Below are positions 8,350 through 17,959 of a stretch of DNA of 64,000 bases, piece by piece (the first letter of the stretch is position 1; the number at the start of each line of letters is the position of its first letter). Origin of the DNA: Streptomyces sp. NBC_00539 (GTDB lineage Bacteria > Actinomycetota > Actinomycetes > Streptomycetales > Streptomycetaceae); NCBI RefSeq assembly GCF_036346105.1, contig NZ_CP107811.1:5475501-5539500 (forward strand), written 5' to 3'. A program made the translations under genes and the position numbers. Below the pieces are notes generated by a model that saw only the letters and a list, made by a program, of their open reading frames with translations, was not told the DNA's origin and searched no databases.

Positions 8350-8734
8350 CGCCCGCCTCCTCCCGTGATTCAGCCGTCGACCGCCGTCGGCGGGCGGCAG
8401 CGGAGCTGCGAAGTCTGGATCCGAACGAGAGGTCCCAGGCGGCCGCCGCAGGTGAGGTCCCCCGTGTGCGGCGCCGGGTCGGCCCGACCGGCCTGATCCC
8501 TTTTTGTGCGGGACGCCGTCGTGGCGTTCTCCCCCTGGGAACGCCCGGCGGGGCGCGCGGTGCCCGGGCCCGAGGGCGCCGGCTCCGGCGGGGGCCGTGG
8601 CCGCGAGGTGTCGGCCTCACTGCGGCCGGGCGGGGCCGCGTCCGGCGAGGGGGGCGCGGCTCGTGGGGGCGGAGTTCGGGCTATTGATGCCCGAGGGGAT
8701 CCTAAAAGATGAACATTGCTCTACTCTCTCGCGC
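8350..8734. other. Intergenic region without a convincing gene
   Basis: This 385-bp region separates the barstar remnant from the beta-helix operon. Open frames here have unnatural Arg/Gly/Ala-rich composition. A weak TTGATG and an A-rich TAAAAG element lie at about 8684-8708, but no well-spaced promoter is evident. Confidence 0.5.
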
Positions 8735-10879
8735 ATGCCGTGGACCCGCAGGATTCCTGCCGTGCCGGCGGTGCTCCTCGCCGCCCTCCTCGCTCTCCTG
8801 TCCCTCCTCGCCGCAGCGCCCACCGCCGCTGCGCACGAGGAGCGCCCCGTCACCCTCCCCGACGGAACCGGATCCGTCCCCGAGTACCGCAGCGCGGAGC
8901 CGGACCTGCTGGTCTGCAAGACGGACCGCCCCGACTTCGAGCGGCGGATATCCGCCTTCCCCGAAGACCTCAAGCAGCGCAACCTCGCCCTCTACGCCCG
9001 CTGCGAGAAGACCGGCTACCGCCACCTCCAGGACGCCGTCGACGCCGTCGACCGGGCCGGGATGAACATCGCGATCCTCCCCGGCCTCTACGAGGAAGAG
9101 CCCTCGCTCCCCAAGCCGACCGGAGCATGCGCCCAGCTCAAGGCCCCGAACTCGGCGCTCGGCTACCAGATCCTGTCGTACGAACAGCAGGAGCAGTGCC
9201 GGCACAACCAGAACCTCGTCGCCATCCTGGGCAAGACGAACCTGCAGATCGAGGGCACCGGCGCCTCCCGACTCGACGTGGTCCTCGACGCCAAGTACCA
9301 GAAGCTCAACGCCATCCGCGCCGACAAGTCCAACGGCATCTACTTCCGCAACTTCACCGCCCAGCGCACCACCTTCAACTCGCTCTACGTCCTCGCGGGC
9401 GACGGCTTCGTCATCGACGACGTCCTCACCCGCTGGAACGACGAGTACGGGTTCCTGACCTTCGCCAGCGACCACGGCCTGTACAAGAACTGCGAGTCGT
9501 ACGGGAACGGCGACTCCGGCATCTACCCCGGCAGCGCCTCCAACATCAACGACGGCCGCGGCTACGACGTCCCGCGCTACTCCATCGAGATCACCGGCTG
9601 CCACAGCCACCACAACATGGTCGGCTACTCCGGCACCGCCGGAGACTCGGTCTGGGTGCACGACAACGAGTTCGACCGGAACATGGGCGGCGCCTCGATG
9701 GACAGCGCCTTCCCCGGACACCCCGGACTCCCGCAGAATCACGCCAAGTTCGAGCGGAACGTGATCCACGACAACAACGCGGACTACTACCCCAACGTCG
9801 CCGACGGCACCTGCGCCAAGCCGCCGATCGAGCGCGGCTACGAACAGGGCGTGGTCTGCCCCCAGATCTCCATGCCGCCGGGCACCGGCATCATCACCGC
9901 GGGCGGCAACTGGAACCTGTACGAGAACAACTGGGTGTACGGGCACCGGCGCGCGGGCTTCTTCCTCAGCGCCGTGCCCGCTTTCATCCGCGGTGAGGAG
10001 GCCTGGTCGAAGCAGACGGACACCTCCCACCACAACCGCTACGCCGGCAACGTCCTCGGCAAGGACACGTCGGGCGCCTCCCGCCCCAACGGCATGGACG
10101 TGTGGTGGGACGGCCAGGGCAGCGGCAACTGCTGGCAGGCGGGGCCGGACGGCTCGACGCCCGGCACCCTGCCCGAGTGCGGCGACCGCCGCGGGTCGGT
10201 CTCCGGCGGCTCCGCGCGGCTGGCCGGCGAACCGGTCAAGCTGGTACAGCTGCTCGTCTGCGCGGACTACAACGTCCAGGCACGCAAGCTGCCCGCCGGC
10301 TGCGACTGGTACGGCGCCCGCGGCCTTGAGCGGGTCGAGACCCAGCTCGCGCTCGCCGTGGCCGCCGTACTGCTGCTGGTCGGCGGGGTGCTGTGGTGGC
10401 GCCGGCTACGGCAGTCGCGGCTCGGGACGACCGCTTCATTGCTGGGCCTGGCCGGGCTGGTGCTGGACGTCGCCGGCTCCACCATGACGCTCAACCCGAC
10501 CTTCGTCCCCGCGCTCGCCCTGCTGCTGCTGGGCCTGTGGTGGACGGGAGTGGGCGTGGCCCTGCGTCCGCACCGGCCCTGGCTGGCCCGGCTGACCCTG
10601 CTGCTGGGCGCCCTCACCCTGCTCGACGCCTTCGACAAGGCCGTCCTGATGGTCCCCTGGATTCCGTTGAGCCCCGCCTGGATACGAGGCGTCGTGGCGG
10701 TGCTCTGGACCCTGTGGGCGGTCGTCGCCTCCGCCCGCCCGGGCGGCACCCCGGCCCGCCCCGCCGGACCCGGCACGGACCCGGACAGCGACCGCGCTCC
10801 GGCCCCGGCGGGCCCGGCCCCCGCCATGAGCGCGGCGGCCACCCCGGACTCGCCGGACACCGCCGGAGGCACCCCGTGA
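8735..10879 (+). CDS. Exported right-handed beta-helix protein with C-terminal membrane domain
   Basis: The 714-residue protein starts MPWTRRIPAV with a signal peptide of about 33 residues ending APTAAA. Residues about 35-530 contain repeated short strands of parallel beta-helix type (GIYFRNFTAQ, GFVIDDVLTRW, HGLYKNCESYGNGDSGI, YSIEITGCHSHHNMVG, WVHDNEFDRNMGG, WNLYENNWVYGHRR). Paired cysteines occur in several coils. Five hydrophobic segments follow between about 535 and 668, then a Pro/Ala-rich tail. The helix should lie outside the cell, anchored by the membrane domain. The fold is shared by NosD and carbohydrate-active proteins; no catalytic site is obvious. It is the first gene of a coupled trio (stop overlaps the next GTG). 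No clear ribosome-binding site is seen. Confidence 0.75.
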   Translation: MPWTRRIPAVPAVLLAALLALLSLLAAAPTAAAHEERPVTLPDGTGSVPEYRSAEPDLLVCKTDRPDFERRISAFPEDLKQRNLALYARCEKTGYRHLQDAVDAVDRAGMNIAILPGLYEEEPSLPKPTGACAQLKAPNSALGYQILSYEQQEQCRHNQNLVAILGKTNLQIEGTGASRLDVVLDAKYQKLNAIRADKSNGIYFRNFTAQRTTFNSLYVLAGDGFVIDDVLTRWNDEYGFLTFASDHGLYKNCESYGNGDSGIYPGSASNINDGRGYDVPRYSIEITGCHSHHNMVGYSGTAGDSVWVHDNEFDRNMGGASMDSAFPGHPGLPQNHAKFERNVIHDNNADYYPNVADGTCAKPPIERGYEQGVVCPQISMPPGTGIITAGGNWNLYENNWVYGHRRAGFFLSAVPAFIRGEEAWSKQTDTSHHNRYAGNVLGKDTSGASRPNGMDVWWDGQGSGNCWQAGPDGSTPGTLPECGDRRGSVSGGSARLAGEPVKLVQLLVCADYNVQARKLPAGCDWYGARGLERVETQLALAVAAVLLLVGGVLWWRRLRQSRLGTTASLLGLAGLVLDVAGSTMTLNPTFVPALALLLLGLWWTGVGVALRPHRPWLARLTLLLGALTLLDAFDKAVLMVPWIPLSPAWIRGVVAVLWTLWAVVASARPGGTPARPAGPGTDPDSDRAPAPAGPAPAMSAAATPDSPDTAGGTP

Positions 10880-11829
10880 CCGACCGCCCCACCGACCGGC
10901 CGGACGCCCGCGTCACGTGCGACGCCTGCGCCCCGCTGCCCGGCCCCCTGTCCGGCACGCCCCGTCGCACCACCCGCACCGCAGCCCTGGTCGTCCTCCT
11001 CCTCCTCCTCCTCCTGCTCGCGGGTGGCGCGGCGACCGGCTGCGGGGGCCGGGCCACCACCCACCACAAGCCCGGCACCAGCCACGAGCAGGCGTCCGGC
11101 AACGTCGGCACACTGCTTCCCGCGCAGGACGGCGCCGGACACCACCTGCGCGAGGTCCCGGCCCGGGGCGCGCCACAGGTGGGCCTCACCGCGCACCCCG
11201 ACTCCGAGGACGGCTGGAACCTCCAACTGACCGTGGCCGGCTTCCGCTTCACCCCGGACAGCACGGGCGGCGCCGCTCTCCCCGGCACGGGCCACGCCCA
11301 CCTGGAGCTCGACGGTCGCAAGCTGGCCCGGGTGTACGGTCCCTGGTTCCACCTGCCCGCGGCGCAGGTGCCCGAGGGCGCGCACACCCTGACCGTCCGC
11401 CTGTACGCCGACGACCACACCGCCTGGGCCGTCGGAGGCAAGGCGGTGGAGGCCTCCATCCCGCTGACCGGCGCAACCCCCGGCGGAGCGGGCCACACCC
11501 ACGCCGCCCCCTCCCCACCATCGGCGACCCCCCAGTCGGCGACAACACCGTCGGCGGCCCCGCATGCCGACCGGACGATCACCCTCACCGTCCGGGCCGG
11601 CAAGGTCACTCCCGCCCCCGGCCGGATCGAGGTGACGCGCGGTGAACGCGTGGCCCTGCGGGTCACCAGCGACCGCGCGGACACCCTGCACGTCCACGGA
11701 TACGACAAGGAACTCGCCCTGCCCGCAGGCCAGGAGGCCACCCTGGTCCTGACGGCCGACCGCACCGGTCTGTTCGAGGTCGAGACCCACGAGTCCGACC
11801 TGGTCCTGACCCAGCTCCTCGTCCGATGA
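10876..11829 (+). CDS. Putative lipoprotein with His-rich domain and cupredoxin-like domain
   Basis: The GTG start overlaps the upstream stop codon. The 317-residue protein has a polyleucine export segment (about 36-51) ending AATGC, a loose lipobox with C56 as the lipidation residue. A middle domain carries clustered histidines: GHAH at 139-142, GPWFH near 159, GAH near 170 and DDH near 181. A Pro/Thr/Ser linker leads to a C-terminal beta domain (about 232-317) resembling EfeO-type cupredoxins (TVRAGKVTPAPGRIEVTRGE, TLHVHGYDKE). The cysteine of a type-1 copper site is absent, so copper electron transfer is unlikely. Metal or ligand binding outside the membrane is my inference. Confidence 0.7.
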   Translation: MTDRPTDRPDARVTCDACAPLPGPLSGTPRRTTRTAALVVLLLLLLLLAGGAATGCGGRATTHHKPGTSHEQASGNVGTLLPAQDGAGHHLREVPARGAPQVGLTAHPDSEDGWNLQLTVAGFRFTPDSTGGAALPGTGHAHLELDGRKLARVYGPWFHLPAAQVPEGAHTLTVRLYADDHTAWAVGGKAVEASIPLTGATPGGAGHTHAAPSPPSATPQSATTPSAAPHADRTITLTVRAGKVTPAPGRIEVTRGERVALRVTSDRADTLHVHGYDKELALPAGQEATLVLTADRTGLFEVETHESDLVLTQLLVR

Positions 11830-13193
11830 CCCTGCGACCGCTCCTGGTCCCCGCCCTGTGCGCGGGGGGTGACTGCGGTGGCCGGGACGTGGTCCCGCAC
11901 CCGGCCGATCCGGCCGTCACCTTCCTCGCGCACGGGATCGGATCCCAGCACGATCTGCCCATATCTCCCTTCTACGCGTTCGCCGGTGCCTTCGCCGCGC
12001 TGTTCGTCTCCTTCCTGGCCCTCAGCCTGCTCTGGTCCACCTCCCGCTTCCGCGGCGACCGTTCCGGCCTGGGGCTGCCCGCCGGGCTCCAGCGGGTGGC
12101 CGACGCGCCGGTCACCCGCACCACCCTGCGCGGACTCGGCCTCGCCGGAGCCCTCGCCGTACTCCTCCACCTCCTCCTCGGTCCTGACGACCCGGCCCGC
12201 AACCCCGCTCCTGGCGCCGTCTACGTCCTCTTCTGGGTCGGACTCGTGCCCGCCTCCCTCCTCCTCGGCCCCGTCTGGCGCCTCCTGAACCCCCTGCGCA
12301 CCCTGCACCGGCTGCTCGCCCGGGCCCTGCCCCGCCAGGGCCCCGGCCGACCGCTGCCCACCAGGCTCGGCCAATGGCCCGCGGCGGCCGGACTGTTCGG
12401 CTTCACCTGGCTCGAGCTCGTCTCCCCGGATCCCGCATCAACCACCACCCTTCTGATCGCCCTCGGCGGCTACACCGCCCTCCAACTCGCCCTCGCCGCC
12501 CGCTTCGGCGAGAACTGGTTCGCCGACGGGGACGCCTTCGAGGCCTACTCCACCCTCCTGGCCCGCCTCTCCCCCCTCGGCCGCCGTGACGACGGCCGCC
12601 TGGTCCTGCGCAACCCCTTCCACGGACTCGACGCGACGCCCGAGCGGCCCGGACTCGTCGCCACCGTCTGCGTCCTGCTCGGCTCCACCGCCTACGACGG
12701 CTTCTCCGACAACCCCTCCTGGATCAACGCGATACAGACCTCCCCCCTCGGCCGCACCCCCACGGCCACACTCGGACTCCTCGGTTCCATCGCCCTCGTC
12801 GCCACCCTGTACTGCCTCTGCGCGGCGGCCACCCGCCTCGTCTGCGGCCCGCACCCCGGCCCGCTGACCGCCTTCGCGCACTCACTCGTGCCGATCTCCC
12901 TCGGCTATCTCACCGCCCACTACTCCTCCCTCCTCGTCACCGAAGGACCACGCACAGTAATCATGGCACTGGGTACTGACAACGCCCCAGAACCCTTGTC
13001 GCCACCGGGTCCCGGCGCCCTCGCGGCCCTCCAGGTCATCGCCGTCGTCACCGGCCACGTCCTCGGAGTCGTCGCCGCCCACGACCGCTCCGTACGCCTC
13101 TTCCCGCCGGCGAAGGCCGTCGCCGGCCAACTGCCGCTGCTCGCGCTGATGATCACGTACACCCTCGGCGGGCTCAGCCTCCTGCTCAACTGA
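11826..13193 (+). CDS. Polytopic membrane protein similar to fenitrothion hydrolase FedA
   Basis: The ATG overlaps the previous stop (ATGA). The 455-residue protein has roughly ten membrane segments. The N-terminal motif AHGIGSQHDLPIS followed by a membrane helix, and the block NPAPGAVYVLFWVGLVPASLLLGP ... LLNPLRTL, match the family annotated from the organophosphate-degrading FedA protein. True function in actinomycetes is unknown, and the name probably overstates the activity. The conserved histidines near the outer face (H36, H42) and linkage to a His-rich cupredoxin-like lipoprotein hint at metal handling; that is inference. Confidence 0.65.
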   Translation: MTLRPLLVPALCAGGDCGGRDVVPHPADPAVTFLAHGIGSQHDLPISPFYAFAGAFAALFVSFLALSLLWSTSRFRGDRSGLGLPAGLQRVADAPVTRTTLRGLGLAGALAVLLHLLLGPDDPARNPAPGAVYVLFWVGLVPASLLLGPVWRLLNPLRTLHRLLARALPRQGPGRPLPTRLGQWPAAAGLFGFTWLELVSPDPASTTTLLIALGGYTALQLALAARFGENWFADGDAFEAYSTLLARLSPLGRRDDGRLVLRNPFHGLDATPERPGLVATVCVLLGSTAYDGFSDNPSWINAIQTSPLGRTPTATLGLLGSIALVATLYCLCAAATRLVCGPHPGPLTAFAHSLVPISLGYLTAHYSSLLVTEGPRTVIMALGTDNAPEPLSPPGPGALAALQVIAVVTGHVLGVVAAHDRSVRLFPPAKAVAGQLPLLALMITYTLGGLSLLLN

Positions 13194-13226
13194 CACCGCC
13201 CGACCCGAGCGCCCGCCAGGGGCGGC

Positions 13227-13850
13227 ATGATGGACCCCGTGCCCCCCGCCCAGCCCATGCGCCGGACCCCGATCCAGCAGCGCAGCGCCGACCGCCTCGC
13301 CCGCATCCTCGACGCCTGCGCCGAACTGCTCGACGAGACCGGGTACGAGAACCTCAGTACCCGCGCCGTGGCCCAGCGTGCCGGAGTGCCCATCGGGTCC
13401 GTCTACCGCTTCTTCGGGAACAAGCGCGCCATGGCCATCGCCCTCGCGCACCGCAACCTCGACCGTTACGCCGAGGGCATCCAAGAACGGCTCGCCACTC
13501 TTCCGCGCACCCACTGGCGGCCCGTCGTGGACGCGGTGCTGGACGAGTACCTGGCCATGAAGCGCAGCGTCCCCGGCTTCGCCCTCGTGGACTTCGGAGT
13601 GCCCGCGCCGCCCCCGGAGGGCCCCGCGGCCGACCCGAACCACCTGGTCGCCGCCCGGCTCACCGAGCTGCTCTCGCGCCACCTCGGGCTCACTTCCGAC
13701 GCCGTCCTCGAACGGGCGGTCCTGGTCGCCGTCGAAGCCACCGACGCACTCATCCAACTCGCCTTCCGGACCGACCCGGCGGGGGACCCCGGCATCGTCG
13801 CCGAAACCCGCGCCATGATGCAGGCGTACCTCGCGCGGGTCCTGGACTGA
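13227..13850 (+). CDS. TetR-family transcriptional regulator
   Basis: The 207-residue protein has a clear helix-turn-helix at about residues 20-65 (GYENLSTRAVAQRAGVPIGS followed by VYRFFGNKRAMA). The C-terminal ligand domain has no assignable ligand. AGGGGCGGC precedes ATG 13227. It lies 33 bp after the membrane protein gene and 153 bp before the molybdopterin enzyme, so either neighbour could be a target. An operator-like site at 13940-13953 lies in between. Confidence 0.87.
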   Translation: MMDPVPPAQPMRRTPIQQRSADRLARILDACAELLDETGYENLSTRAVAQRAGVPIGSVYRFFGNKRAMAIALAHRNLDRYAEGIQERLATLPRTHWRPVVDAVLDEYLAMKRSVPGFALVDFGVPAPPPEGPAADPNHLVAARLTELLSRHLGLTSDAVLERAVLVAVEATDALIQLAFRTDPAGDPGIVAETRAMMQAYLARVLD

Positions 13851-13939
13851 CCCGCCCGCGTCGCGCGCGACCGGGTTCTCGCGACGCTCGTCTCCCGCGC
13901 GACCGGCCGAATTCCCGCCCGGCGCCCTCCCCAACCTCC

Positions 13940-13953
13940 CTACCGGTCGGTAT
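13940..13953. promoter_or_regulatory. Operator-like site, ATACCGACCGGTAG on the minus strand
   Basis: The plus-strand sequence CTACCGGTCGGTAT contains 5-bp arms TACCG/CGGTA. Read on the other strand it matches sites at 29454-29469 and 36981-36998 (shared core ATACCGACYGGT). It lies about 50 bp upstream of the molybdopterin oxidoreductase start. Confidence 0.55.
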
Positions 13954-14003
13954 GCTCGGTGCGCCGTCGGCCCGCGCCGCAGCCTGCCGCCCCAGGAGGG
14001 CCC

Positions 14004-16295
14004 ATGTCCCGCACCGCCCTGCGCATCTGCCCCCTCTGTGAAGCCACTTGCGGACTCACCCTCACCATCGAGGGCACCACCGTCACCGGCGCCCGGGGCG
14101 ACCGCGACGACGTGTTCAGCCGCGGCTTCATCTGCCCCAAGGGCGCCTCCTTCGGCGCTCTCGACGCCGACCCCGACCGGCTGCGCACCCCGCTGGTCCG
14201 CCGCGAAGGGCGCCTGCGGGAAGCCACCTGGGAAGAGGCGTACGACGCCATCGCCGAAGCCGTGCCCGCCCTGGTGCGGCAGCACGGAGCCCAGTCGGTC
14301 GGCGTGGTGCTCGGCAATCCCAACGTCCACACCATGGCCGGCGCCCTCTACCCGCCGCTCCTCCTCAAGGCCCTCGGCACCCGCAACCTCTTCACCGCCA
14401 GCACCCTGGACCAGATGCCCAAGCACGTCTCCAGCGGCCTGCTCTTCGGCGACCCCTTCGCCATCCCGGTGCCCGACCTGGACCGCACCGACTTCCTGCT
14501 GCTGCTCGGTGCCAACCCCGTCGAGTCGAACGGCTCCCTCTGCACGGCTCCCGACTTCCCCGGACTGCTCAAAGCCCTGCGCGCACGCGGGGGCAAGCTG
14601 GTCGTCGTCGATCCGCGCCGCACGCGCACCGCCCGGCTCGCCGACCGGCACCTCGCCCCGCGCCCCGGCAGCGACGCCCTGCTGCTGGCCGCACTCGCGC
14701 AGACCCTCCTCGCCGAGGGGCTGACGGCTCCCGGAGCACTCGCGGAACACACCGACGGCCTCGGGGAACTCGGCGCCGCGCTCGCGAGTTTCACTCCTGA
14801 GGCCGTTGCCCCCGCCTGCGACCTCCCGGCCGCCGAGATCCGCGCCCTCGCCCGCGAGCTCGCTGCCGCGCCCACCGCCGCCGTGTACGGGCGGATCGGT
14901 AGCTGCACCGTGGAGTACGGCACCCTCGCCAGTTGGCTCGTCGACGTACTGAACATCCTCACCGGCAACCTCGACCGGCCGGGCGGAGCCCTGTTCCCGC
15001 TCCCGGCGGCGGGCCCGCGGCCCCGTCCCGCAGGCGCCGGCAAGGGGTTCACCACGGGCCGGTGGCACAGCCGGGTCAGCGGCCACCCGGAGGTCAAGAG
15101 CGAACTGCCCACCGCCGCCCTGGCCGAGGAGATCGAGACGCCGGGGGAGGGGCGCATACGGGCACTGATCGCCATCGCGGCCAACCCCGTGCTGTCCGCA
15201 CCCGACGGCCGCCGGCTCGACGCGGCACTGGCCGGACTCGACTTCATGGTCAGCGTGGACCCGTACCTCAACGAGACCTCACGTCACGCCCATGTCATCC
15301 TGCCCCCGCCGCCGCCCGCCCAGAGCGCGCACCACGACTTCGCCTTCAACGGCTTCGCCATCCGCAACCAGGTGCGCTACACCCGGCCGGCCGTGCCCCT
15401 CGAAGCAGACCGGCTCGACGAGTGCGAGATCCACGCCCGTCTCGTCCTCGCCGTGTCCGGCATGCACGGAGCCGCCCCCTCCGACGTCGACGAGTCCGTC
15501 ATCCGGGCCACCCTCGCCAAGGAGACCGCCGACCCGAGCTCCCCGCTGCACGGCGAGGAACCGGCGCGCCTGGCCGGCCTGCTCCGCGGTGAGAGCGGCC
15601 CCGAGCGCCGCCTCGACCTGATGCTCCGACTCGGCCCGTACGGAGACCGGTTCGGCACCGACCCGCGCGCGGACGCCGACGCGGGTGGGGGTACGGGCGC
15701 GCCCGCGGCCGGGTCCGGCGGCGCGCCCGGGACCGGCCTCAGCCTGGACCGGCTGCTCGCGCACCCGCACGGCATCGACCTGGGGCCGCTGCGCCCCCGG
15801 CTCCCGGGCGTGCTGAGGACCCGCAGCGGCAGGATCGAGCTGCTGCCCGACCCGATCGCGGCCGAGCTCCCCAGGCTGCGCGCGGCGCTCGCCGAACGCC
15901 CCGCCGCGCTGGTGCTCGTGGGCCGCCGCCATCTCCGGTCCAACAACAGCTGGCTGCACAACGTCCCGGCCCTGGTCGGAGGTTCCAACCGCTGCACCCT
16001 CCAGGTGCACCCGCACGACGCGGAGCGTCTCGGGCTCACCGACGGCGGCCGTGCCCGGATCACCGCCGACGGCGGCGCCCTCGACGTTCCGGTCGAGGTC
16101 ACCGACACCGTACGGACCGGAGTCGTCAGCCTCCCGCACGGCTGGGGTCACGACCGGGCCGGCTCCCGGCTGTCGGTGGCCGCCACCGATCCGGGAGTCA
16201 ACGTGAACCAGCTGCTGGACGGCACCCGGCTGGACCCGCTGTCCGGCACGGCCGTGCTCAACGGGTTCCCCGTCGAGTTGGCACCCCTGCCCTGA
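14004..16295 (+). CDS. Molybdopterin-dependent oxidoreductase (formate dehydrogenase-like large subunit)
   Basis: The 763-residue enzyme belongs to the DMSO-reductase superfamily. Near its N terminus CPLCEATCGLTLT followed by GFICPKGA gives the C-x2-C-x3-C...C ligands of a 4Fe-4S cluster. Further blocks are DFLLLLGANPVESNGSL, the VVVDPRRTRTA cofactor loop, GGALFPLPAAG and a C-terminal aspartate-decarboxylase-like barrel (RHLRSNNSWLHNVP, HPHDAERLGLTDG, GVNVNQLLDGTRLDPLSG). ATG 14004 follows CAGGAGGG. No export signal is visible, so it should be cytosolic. No small iron-sulfur or membrane subunit is adjacent, so its redox partner and substrate are unknown. Confidence 0.88.
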   Translation: MSRTALRICPLCEATCGLTLTIEGTTVTGARGDRDDVFSRGFICPKGASFGALDADPDRLRTPLVRREGRLREATWEEAYDAIAEAVPALVRQHGAQSVGVVLGNPNVHTMAGALYPPLLLKALGTRNLFTASTLDQMPKHVSSGLLFGDPFAIPVPDLDRTDFLLLLGANPVESNGSLCTAPDFPGLLKALRARGGKLVVVDPRRTRTARLADRHLAPRPGSDALLLAALAQTLLAEGLTAPGALAEHTDGLGELGAALASFTPEAVAPACDLPAAEIRALARELAAAPTAAVYGRIGSCTVEYGTLASWLVDVLNILTGNLDRPGGALFPLPAAGPRPRPAGAGKGFTTGRWHSRVSGHPEVKSELPTAALAEEIETPGEGRIRALIAIAANPVLSAPDGRRLDAALAGLDFMVSVDPYLNETSRHAHVILPPPPPAQSAHHDFAFNGFAIRNQVRYTRPAVPLEADRLDECEIHARLVLAVSGMHGAAPSDVDESVIRATLAKETADPSSPLHGEEPARLAGLLRGESGPERRLDLMLRLGPYGDRFGTDPRADADAGGGTGAPAAGSGGAPGTGLSLDRLLAHPHGIDLGPLRPRLPGVLRTRSGRIELLPDPIAAELPRLRAALAERPAALVLVGRRHLRSNNSWLHNVPALVGGSNRCTLQVHPHDAERLGLTDGGRARITADGGALDVPVEVTDTVRTGVVSLPHGWGHDRAGSRLSVAATDPGVNVNQLLDGTRLDPLSGTAVLNGFPVELAPLP

Positions 16296-16368
16296 GCTGG
16301 GGTTTTGCTCGTATTGCTCACGCTCGGACGTCTTGTTGGCCCCAGGAGGAGGCGCCTACGTTCCCTGC

Positions 16369-17859
<1,491 letters not shown>

Positions 17860-17883
17860 TCCCGGTGGACCCTGGCGCCGGTA

Positions 17884-17902
17884 AAACTACCGTTGCTAGT
17901 TT
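17884..17902. promoter_or_regulatory. TetR-type operator AAACTACCGTTGCTAGTTT
   Basis: The arms AAACTA and TAGTTT form a perfect 6-bp inverted repeat. The site aligns at 14 of 19 positions with the palindrome at 21435-21453 next to a TetR gene. It lies 58 bp before the aldehyde dehydrogenase start. Confidence 0.6.
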
Positions 17903-17959
17903 GTAGGCTGTCCGCGAGGTCAAGCGTCTACACGCTCGTGCGTGCTCGGGAGGAAAGCC

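Noticed and set aside
8504-8734. N-terminal extension of the beta-helix protein
   Set aside because: The extension is unlike protein sequence and the signal peptide begins exactly at ATG 8735.
12882-15086. A 734-codon minus-strand frame
   Set aside because: It is antisense to the TetR and molybdopterin oxidoreductase genes and reads as repeated Gly/Glu/Val without motifs.
16296-16368. Promoter for the citrate transporter
   Set aside because: No spaced -35/-10 pair could be recognised in this short gap.
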